In this document: positions 58,290 to 64,000 of the stretch, piece by piece
Position numbering within the stretch: the stretch's first letter is position 1
Layout of the letters: each line of letters starts with the position of its first letter
Assembly (NCBI RefSeq): GCF_946407605.1
Contig: NZ_CAMJOS010000006.1
Location: 1-64,000, forward strand
From: an uncultured Prevotella sp.
GTDB lineage: Bacteria > Bacteroidota > Bacteroidia > Bacteroidales > Bacteroidaceae
Reading direction: 5' to 3'
DNA: 64,000 nt
Made by a program: the position numbers and the translations under genes
Notes under the pieces: generated by a model
What the model was told of the DNA's origin: nothing
The model's input: only the letters and a program-made list of their open reading frames with translations
The model's database searches: none

Positions 58290-59037
58290 TGCCATTCAGG
58301 ATGTTTTGAATCGTGGCGTCGTCAATTTCAGAGCCTGACGTTGCTGCAGGCTGCTCATTATTCTGCGCTTCGCCAGCACCAGTCACAAATTTATAGAATT
58401 CATCGACAGCAGAAAGGCGCTTGAACGTATCAGGAGCCTTGCTCAGGATATGCTCAATCTGTGGGATGGAAGAAGTCATTCTTACAAACACGAACGGACC
58501 CAGCACATTATCGAAATTGGATGTCACGAAGTCGGTTACCAAACTATCTTCCTGTTGAATAATGATATCACTTTCGGCTGACAGCGTCTTATTAATCTCA
58601 GCCTCATCAATGCCGTCAAGCAACATCTGACCAAAGCGATGATCCAGCTCTTCCAGCTGATTAGCCAGACGGTCGTGCTTCTCCAGGAATTCGTACAGGC
58701 GGTCGTTCAGCAAGGTGCCTGACACCTTCTGCTTGCTACCTTCTATCAAGATATTGATATTACCTTTCTCCACCACCAGCGGCATGATGTTCTGGTCGTC
58801 CATATACAGCGAGGCCATCTGGGTGGTATCCATCGAACCACTAAAGCGGAATTTCCCATGCACCACCTCACACGAGTCGATACTGGTCAGTTCGTTGCCC
58901 TTGAGAACTTTCAAATAGAGCTTGCTGCCGTCTAACTGCGGCACAGTGGATGAGCCCTCAATGACATACGAATCGGCACACGATGTCAACGCTGCCAGAA
59001 AGATGAATATAGGTAATAGTTTCTTCATATAGTTCAA
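58273..59037 (-). CDS. DUF4369 domain lipoprotein
   Basis: The 254-residue product has a lipobox (LAALTSCADS, Cys at about 20). The N-terminal half has the DUF4369 pattern: GSSTVPQLDGSKLYLKVL, SIDSCEVVHGKFRFSG and LVVEKGNINILIEG. The helical remainder (LYEFLEKHDRLANQLEELDHRF) is typical of the proteins that precede thioredoxin domains, but here no thioredoxin domain follows. Probably envelope-located; function unknown. It opens the operon leading to plsC. Confidence 0.82.
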   Translation of the reverse strand: MNYMKKLLPIFIFLAALTSCADSYVIEGSSTVPQLDGSKLYLKVLKGNELTSIDSCEVVHGKFRFSGSMDTTQMASLYMDDQNIMPLVVEKGNINILIEGSKQKVSGTLLNDRLYEFLEKHDRLANQLEELDHRFGQMLLDGIDEAEINKTLSAESDIIIQQEDSLVTDFVTSNFDNVLGPFVFVRMTSSIPQIEHILSKAPDTFKRLSAVDEFYKFVTGAGEAQNNEQPAATSGSEIDDATIQNILNGNENAN

Positions 59038-59054
59038 TTTGCATTTACCGTATG

Positions 59055-59062
59055 CAAATGTA
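59055..59062 (-). promoter_or_regulatory. -7 promoter element of the DUF4369-pyrC operon
   Basis: The minus strand reads TACATTTG, 18 bp before the ATG at 59037. Confidence 0.55.
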
Positions 59063-59121
59063 CAATGATATATTGAACTACGAAAAAAAATTTGCGCAAT
59101 TTAAAACAATTGCGCAATCTT

Positions 59122-59523
59122 TTAGATTTTTTTTGTCTCTTTTTCCAGTTCGTTACTTATTCTATACGTTGTATAGAGTTGCAGGATGGATGCCAGCAAC
59201 AGCAGCACCACCCAGTTGTTCTTGACATAATTCAGATAGTACAGCCAGTCGAGTCCCAACGCATTTCCGTGACTTGCAAACATCAGTACGGCAGTGAGCA
59301 GGAAAAGCACATCGCTCAACAGCATGATGCGACGAAGACGACGAATGGTGAAGTTGCTGCCCTCATAGCGCTGAAGCATCTGCATGCTGGCAAAGCACAC
59401 AGCACCTACGGCATAGACATAGGGGAACCACTGCCAACGGAATAGTCCGGCGATAGCTCCAGCCAACATCAGCAGGGCACCAATGACGAAGATGGCGTTC
59501 TCTACTTTATTTAGCTGTCTCAT
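59122..59523 (-). CDS. Small integral membrane protein of unknown function
   Basis: From the ATG at 59523 the product is 133 residues with four hydrophobic segments (AIFVIGALLMLAGAIAGLF, YVYAVGAVCFASMQML, IMLLSDVLFLLTAVLMFA and NWVVLLLLASILQLYTTYRI) and a charged tail. I cannot name the family; similar genes accompany divIC/dnaX in Bacteroidales. It overlaps the DivIC-type gene by 17 bp, which suggests translational coupling. A longer start at 59544 is possible. Confidence 0.7.
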   Translation of the reverse strand: MRQLNKVENAIFVIGALLMLAGAIAGLFRWQWFPYVYAVGAVCFASMQMLQRYEGSNFTIRRLRRIMLLSDVLFLLTAVLMFASHGNALGLDWLYYLNYVKNNWVVLLLLASILQLYTTYRISNELEKETKKI

Positions 59524-59854
59524 GGCTTGTATTCTCTGAGGCATGCTCCTCGTCGTTCAACACAAAGATCTCCTCATCGGCATATTTCATGAAATAACGC
59601 TCACGGGCAATACGTTCCATCGCCTTCGGATTACTCTGCAACTGATGTATCTCGCTCTGGTCGCGCTGATACTCACTCTCAAAGTGATCTATCTCTTCCC
59701 TCAACTCGCTGATGTGCAGCTTGTTCTGGAAATGGGCCAACACGCTGTTGGAACCCACAAAGCCTATGAGCACTACGCCTATCACCAACACTACGAGGTA
59801 CTTCATGTAGGGGATAGACCAGAAAGCCTTTGCCATTTCTTTGATTTTCTTCAT
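59507..59854 (-). CDS. Septum formation initiator (FtsB/DivIC family)
   Basis: The 115-residue protein has one membrane segment (MKYLVVLVIGVVLIGFVGS, about 17-36), a coiled coil (KLHISELREEIDHFESEYQRDQSEIHQLQS) and the ARERYFMKYADEEIFVL motif of FtsB/DivIC. It is a bitopic divisome component that bridges FtsL and FtsQ. It lies 15 bp downstream of dnaX in the same orientation. Confidence 0.9.
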   Translation of the reverse strand: MKKIKEMAKAFWSIPYMKYLVVLVIGVVLIGFVGSNSVLAHFQNKLHISELREEIDHFESEYQRDQSEIHQLQSNPKAMERIARERYFMKYADEEIFVLNDEEHASENTSHETAK

Positions 59855-59869
59855 ATCTCTATCTCTCTG

Positions 59870-61621
59870 TTATGTCAATACTAAATCGAATAGTTCGCAA
59901 AGCCGTCCTACGGCAGGATTGTCGTCAACCATCTTGAGGAACTGCTGTTTGCGGGTCAGAATCACCTCGCGTTCTTGTTTCTCTGCCACTCTGATGGTCA
60001 GCGTAATAGCATTATTATGAAGATACTTCCTCAGGGTACTGACAATACTACCCTTGATGAGTTCCATCTCGTCCTTCACGATTTCGTTGGGCACCACGAC
60101 CTCCAAGGCCGGAATCTCCAAAATCACAGGAGTCATGTTCTTCATTCGAGTTGCGATGCCGATTAGCTTCTGAGGCATACGGTTACACATCGACAACCAT
60201 TGCAGCGCCAAGTCGTCCTGCGTGAACTCTTCGAACTCCTGTTCCCTCTTATCCTCCACACCAGGGGTGCCTGGCAGGATCTCCATCTTGCGGTTCTGGG
60301 GTTTCAACTTGTTCCACGACAGTCCTAGACTCGATGTCTTGAGGGTTACCTTCTTGGCAGGCTGTTGGGCCTGAGCACTCTGAGCATCCGCTTTGCTCTG
60401 GGTATGATTCTTTGGCGCAGCCACAGCCACCTGTGGAGCCGTCTGCTTGGGCCTTGCCTGCTGAATCAGTTGCTTAAACAGGGATTTTAATCTTCTGGGC
60501 CGAAGCCCACTGCCAGGCGCATCAGCCGGCTGGGTAATCTGCGCTATCTCGATGAGCGTCAGCTCCACAAGCAAACGTTTGTTGCTGGACTGACGGTAGT
60601 TGATGTCGCACTGGTTCATCACCCTCAGTGCGCTATAAAGGAAACGGGTGTCGGCACGCTGTGCCTGTTCCGTATATCGCTGACGTGCCTGTTCGCTGAC
60701 CTCCAGCAGGGGCAGCGTTTGAGGGTCTTTCGCCATCAGTACGTTGCGTACATGCTTGGCCAGTCCCTGCACGAGGAGTCCCCCGTCGAAGCCTTTGTTC
60801 AGCACATCATTGAGCAGCACCATCACCTCGCTCACCTTATTCTCTATAGAGAGGTCCACGATGCGGAAATAGTTCTCAGAGTCAAGCACGTTCAGGTCTT
60901 CCAGCACCTTCTGATAGGTGATATTTCCCTGACAGAACGAAGCGGCCTGATCGAAGATGGAGAGGGCGTCGCGCATTCCGCCATCAGCCTTCTCGGCAAT
61001 GACTGCCAGCGCCTCTTCCTCGTATTTGATGCCTTCCTTCTGTGCTACCTCCTTCAGGTGTTCAATGGTGTTCTGCACCGTCATGCGCTCAAAGTCATAA
61101 ATCTGACAACGAGACAGGATGGTGGGCAGAATCTTATGTTTCTCTGTGGTAGCCAGGATAAAGATGACGTGTGCAGGCGGTTCCTCCAACGTCTTGAGGA
61201 AAGCGTTGAAGGCTGCTGTAGAGAGCATGTGCACCTCGTCAATGATAAACACCTTGTATTTGCCTACCTGCGGTGGTATGCGGGTCTGCTCCATCAGTGT
61301 CTTGATATGCTCCACCGAGTTATTCGATGCAGCATCGAGCTCAAAGATGTTCAGCGAGCGCTGCTCGTTAAACGACTGACACGACTCGCACTCGTTACAT
61401 GCCTCACCCTCTGCCGTAGGATTCTGGCAGTTGATGGCTTTGGCAAAGATACGTGCACAAGTGGTCTTTCCCACGCCTCGCGGACCGCAGAACAGATAGG
61501 CGTGAGCCAGTTTCCCGCTCTTCACCGCATTCTTCAGTGTGGTAGTCAGCGCCTTCTGTCCCACCACCGAGTCGAACGACATAGGGCGGTACTTTCGTGC
61601 CGAAACAATATATTCTTCCAT
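59870..61621 (-). CDS. dnaX: DNA polymerase III subunit gamma/tau
   Basis: The 583-residue clamp-loader protein begins EEYIVSARKYRPMSFDSVVGQKALTTTLKNAV, with Walker A GPRGVGKTTCARIF, a zinc module (NCQNPTAEGEACNECESC), Walker B IIDEVHMLS and EPPAHVIFILATTE. Domain III is followed by a poorly conserved Pro/Gln/Lys linker (about 365-430). It drives loading of the sliding clamp during replication. No slippery A-run typical of a programmed gamma frameshift was noticed. Its promoter lies at 61642-61649. Confidence 0.96.
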   Translation of the reverse strand: MEEYIVSARKYRPMSFDSVVGQKALTTTLKNAVKSGKLAHAYLFCGPRGVGKTTCARIFAKAINCQNPTAEGEACNECESCQSFNEQRSLNIFELDAASNNSVEHIKTLMEQTRIPPQVGKYKVFIIDEVHMLSTAAFNAFLKTLEEPPAHVIFILATTEKHKILPTILSRCQIYDFERMTVQNTIEHLKEVAQKEGIKYEEEALAVIAEKADGGMRDALSIFDQAASFCQGNITYQKVLEDLNVLDSENYFRIVDLSIENKVSEVMVLLNDVLNKGFDGGLLVQGLAKHVRNVLMAKDPQTLPLLEVSEQARQRYTEQAQRADTRFLYSALRVMNQCDINYRQSSNKRLLVELTLIEIAQITQPADAPGSGLRPRRLKSLFKQLIQQARPKQTAPQVAVAAPKNHTQSKADAQSAQAQQPAKKVTLKTSSLGLSWNKLKPQNRKMEILPGTPGVEDKREQEFEEFTQDDLALQWLSMCNRMPQKLIGIATRMKNMTPVILEIPALEVVVPNEIVKDEMELIKGSIVSTLRKYLHNNAITLTIRVAEKQEREVILTRKQQFLKMVDDNPAVGRLCELFDLVLT

Positions 61622-61641
61622 ATTCTGTTATTATTGGAATG

Positions 61642-61649
61642 CAAAGATA
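61642..61649 (-). promoter_or_regulatory. -7 promoter element of dnaX
   Basis: The minus strand reads TATCTTTG, 20 bp before the ATG at 61621. Confidence 0.65.
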
Positions 61650-61728
61650 AGAAAAAGAAGTGAAAAGCATCACTTTTGTATCACTTTTCACCTCTTATTT
61701 TTCACCTTTTAACTTTTTTGTGTCACTT

Positions 61729-63078
61729 TCATTCCAGAAACACCGTATCATCCATTTCTGCCAGCGGTTTCTTCTTCTTGTTCTCTTTTGCGCCAGCCTT
61801 CAGCAGGTTGCGTGCTGCGGTGATAATACTAGGACCGCTATCGGCAGTGGTAATCTTCAGTCTTGCCATTTTCTTCACGGTGTCGTTCATGCTCGACTCC
61901 ACCTCTATAAAACGCTGTCCAAAGTCCTGCACGCGATCTATCACCGTATTGGCGGCATCCACCATAGCCTGCTGGTTCTCCAGTTGTTTCACTTGGGTCC
62001 ACATCATCTCCAGCACACGCAGGTTCATATACATAGTCTGTGGTCCCAGTATCATGACGCCCTCGTCATAGGCCTCACGCCACAGCGATGCATCGTTCAG
62101 CAACGCCAGGTTCAGGGCACCCTCGATGGGTACATACATGATGGCGAAGTTCAGACGGTTATAGCCCTCAGGCAGGTATCTGGTGTATTCCTTCTTGGCC
62201 AGACGCTTCACCTGAGCCCTTACGCTCTCGATGTGCGACTTCAGGAATTCGCTCTTCTCATGCGTACCGTCCTCGGCATTCATATAGCGCTCGTAGGCTG
62301 TCAACGACATCTTCGAGTCGACAACCACATGACGGTTATTGGGGAAATGCAGGATAAAGTCAGGTACCAAGCCCTTGCCGTCGTCGCCCTTCAGGCCCTT
62401 GCCACCTTTGTCTTTCAGCGTCTCCTGGGTGTCAAACTGCTCACCTTCCTTCAACTCGAGGTCTTCGAGCAGCTGTTTCAGCTTCAACTCGCCAAAGTTA
62501 CCTTGAACCTTCACCTCACCAGTCAGCGCACGTGTCAGGCGGTCGGCAGTCTCACCAATGGCCACACTTTGCTGCATGCTAATCTTGATGGTCTCGTCCA
62601 GACGGGTCATCGCCTCAGTCTGCTGTTCCTTGGTCTTGTCGAGGGCCTCCTTCATATCCTTCAGACTCTTCTGCAAGGGGTCTATAATCTTTGAGACCTG
62701 CTCCACATTTCTCTCGCCAAGTTCCTCCTGACGCATCTTCAACACCTTCTCCGAGGTGGTCTGCATCTGCTCCCTAATTAGGTTCAGCTGACTCTTGATC
62801 TGTTCCTCGTTCATGGCCTTCAAGGCAGCAAGCTGTCCTTCATGAGCCTCCTTGGTCTGTTGCAGTTGTTGGTCGTAAGATGCTTTGGTCTGAAGCAGCT
62901 GCTGGTCGCAGGATTCTTTTGTCTGCTGAAGTTGCTGGTCATAGGATTCCTTGGTCTGAAGCAGCTGTTTGTCGTACGAAGCCTTGAGGTCGGTAATGCG
63001 CGACTCATACATGCGCACCACAAATATCACCACCACGACGGCGATGACAATCACAGATATGACAAGGACGATCTCCAT
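61729..63078 (-). CDS. rmuC: DNA recombination protein RmuC
   Basis: The 449-residue protein has an N-terminal membrane segment (IVLVISVIVIAVVVVIFVV), a coiled coil at about 26-150, and the RmuC nuclease-like domain with QGNFGELKLKQLLED, PDFILHFPNNRHVVVDSKMSL and FAIMYVPIEGAL. RmuC limits inversions and rearrangements at repeats. The coiled coil begins with four or five 11-residue units of the form SYDQQLQQTKE (DNA 62815-62990), a tandem expansion. The gene lies 15 bp after asnA in the same orientation. Confidence 0.93.
   Translation of the reverse strand: MEIVLVISVIVIAVVVVIFVVRMYESRITDLKASYDKQLLQTKESYDQQLQQTKESCDQQLLQTKASYDQQLQQTKEAHEGQLAALKAMNEEQIKSQLNLIREQMQTTSEKVLKMRQEELGERNVEQVSKIIDPLQKSLKDMKEALDKTKEQQTEAMTRLDETIKISMQQSVAIGETADRLTRALTGEVKVQGNFGELKLKQLLEDLELKEGEQFDTQETLKDKGGKGLKGDDGKGLVPDFILHFPNNRHVVVDSKMSLTAYERYMNAEDGTHEKSEFLKSHIESVRAQVKRLAKKEYTRYLPEGYNRLNFAIMYVPIEGALNLALLNDASLWREAYDEGVMILGPQTMYMNLRVLEMMWTQVKQLENQQAMVDAANTVIDRVQDFGQRFIEVESSMNDTVKKMARLKITTADSGPSIITAARNLLKAGAKENKKKKPLAEMDDTVFLE
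62815..62990. repeat. 33-bp tandem repeats in rmuC
   Basis: Successive 33-base units encode SYDKQLLQTKE, SYDQQLQQTKE, SCDQQLLQTKA, SYDQQLQQTKE and a diverged AHEGQLAALKA. Confidence 0.85.
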
Positions 63079-63093
63079 AGGCCACTCAAAGGA

Positions 63094-64000
63094 TTAAATC
63101 AGGGGCATACCCAGCTGACGGCACTCCTCGCGCATGTCTTCGGGCCATATCGAGGCCTGAATCTCACCAATATGAGCCTTATGCAGCAGCACCATACAGA
63201 GACGGCTCTGACCAATACCGCCACCAATACTCAAAGGCAGCTTGTCGTTGAGCAGTTGCTGGTGGAAATAAAGCTGTTCGCGCTCCTGCTTGCCCTCAAT
63301 CTCAAGCTGACGCAGCAGCGATTCCTTATCGACACGGATACCCATTGACGATAGTTCGAAGGAACGACCCAGAACAGGATACCAGATGAGGATATCACCG
63401 TTAAGACCCTTACGTCCGTCCTCGGCCACTGTGCTCCAGTCATCATAGTCAGGGGCACGTCCATCGTGCTTCTCGCCATTGGCCAGCTTGCCACCAATGC
63501 CAATCACGAACACTGCACCATATTTCTCACAAATAGCATCCTCGCGCTCCTTGGGCGTCTTGTCTGGATACATCTGAAGCAGTTCCTCAGCATGTATGAA
63601 GTGAATCTTCTCAGGCAGGAAGGCCTTCAGCTGTGGATAGGTCTCGCAGGTCAGGTATTCCGTACGACGGATGGCTGCGTAGATGCGCTCCACAATATTC
63701 TTCAGGAAGGCCAGCGTGCGGTCTTCTTTGCGGATAGACGCCTCCCAGTCCCACTGGTCCACATAGAGCGAGTGCAGGTTATCCAGTTCCTCGTCAGCAC
63801 GAATGGCATTCATATCGGTATATATGCCGTAACCTGGCTCTATCTGATATTCTGCCAGCGTGAGTCGCTTCCACTTGGCCAGCGAATGCACCACTTCGGC
63901 ATAGGCGTCGCCCAAGTCTTTAATAGGGAAAGTGACGGCACGCTCCACACCGTTCAGGTCGTCGTTAATACCCAATCCCTTCAATACGAAGAGAGGTGCA
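63094..64000 (-). CDS. asnA: Aspartate-ammonia ligase AsnA (5' end beyond the window)
   Basis: The minus-strand frame is open to the window edge, where it reads APLFVLKGLGINDDLNGVERAV, so the first 40 or so residues are missing. AsnA motifs include AVTFPIKD, KWKRLTLAEYQIEPGYGIYTDMNAIRADEELDNLHSLYVDQWDWE, FIHAEELLQMYPD and the C-terminal LPLSIGGGIGQSRLCM. It makes asparagine from aspartate, ammonia and ATP. The next gene, rmuC, follows by 15 bp. Confidence 0.96.
   Translation of the reverse strand, partial: APLFVLKGLGINDDLNGVERAVTFPIKDLGDAYAEVVHSLAKWKRLTLAEYQIEPGYGIYTDMNAIRADEELDNLHSLYVDQWDWEASIRKEDRTLAFLKNIVERIYAAIRRTEYLTCETYPQLKAFLPEKIHFIHAEELLQMYPDKTPKEREDAICEKYGAVFVIGIGGKLANGEKHDGRAPDYDDWSTVAEDGRKGLNGDILIWYPVLGRSFELSSMGIRVDKESLLRQLEIEGKQEREQLYFHQQLLNDKLPLSIGGGIGQSRLCMVLLHKAHIGEIQASIWPEDMREECRQLGMPLI

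Overview
The window looks like chromosome from a Bacteroidota bacterium, order Bacteroidales, most likely Prevotellaceae (Prevotella or a close relative). This is inferred from many upstream matches to the Bacteroidota -7 promoter motif TAnnTTTG, mostly weak Shine-Dalgarno sites, a Wzi capsule protein, TonB-receptor and DUF5689 lipoprotein genes, a C-terminal LQG/VxIxx tail like type IX secretion sorting domains, TrpB2, type B L31, a DivIC-type protein and DUF4369. No tRNA, rRNA, CRISPR array or intact insertion sequence was seen.

Layout. 1-1800: N-terminal part of a Na/Pi cotransporter, then an almost gene-free stretch with short ORFs, hairpins and minisatellites. 1814-4932: a DUF4143-type ATPase, then a decayed type I restriction-modification operon in which only the Fic gene is intact between stubs of hsdM and hsdS. 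5075-14854: a 3259-residue secreted multidomain protein whose last codons run into a 74/76-bp repeat. 15113-26689: traX-like gene and an exopolysaccharide/capsule region (flippase, four GT2 glycosyltransferases, initiating sugar-phosphate transferase, Wzi, lipocalin-like lipoprotein), interrupted by an opposing two-gene unit with a TIM-barrel hydrolase. 26813-27925: Arg/Asn/Ser-rich exported protein. 27953-37426: histidine phosphatase, uridine kinase and secreted EEP nuclease/phosphatase, divergent from a TonB-receptor-like protein, a DUF5689 lipoprotein and a five-module OB-fold-like lipoprotein, followed by rpmE2 and a NUC1 nuclease lipoprotein. 37483-44475: glutathione peroxidase, thioredoxin reductase, a candidate small RNA, a short hybrid two-component regulator, a solute symporter, trpB2 and hsp20. 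44753-49978: secreted histidine acid phosphatase, an ECF sigma operon, a MITE-like element and a TlpA-like thioredoxin. 49989-64000, all on the minus strand: mfd, polyprenol-phosphate glycosyltransferase, plsC, metallophosphoesterase, MetH activation subunit, dihydroorotase, DUF4369 lipoprotein, small membrane protein, divIC-type gene, dnaX, rmuC and the 3' part of asnA.

How genes work together. The clearest functional grouping is a possible extracellular nucleic-acid scavenging locus (29076-37426): secreted nucleases, OB-fold-like surface lipoproteins, an outer-membrane receptor and a uridine kinase in two divergent operons. A secreted phytase-like phosphatase and the Na/Pi transporter elsewhere in the window would fit a phosphate-acquisition theme. 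The polysaccharide genes cover initiation, glycosyl transfer, flipping and surface attachment but lack a recognisable polymerase and export channel.

Repeats are the other strong theme. There is a two-hairpin 74+76-bp element at two loci, a MITE with 23-bp inverted ends and a 5-bp target duplication, GGTGAAA-type heptamer repeats both between genes and in frame inside mfd and a symporter, and palindromes inside an anti-sigma-like gene.
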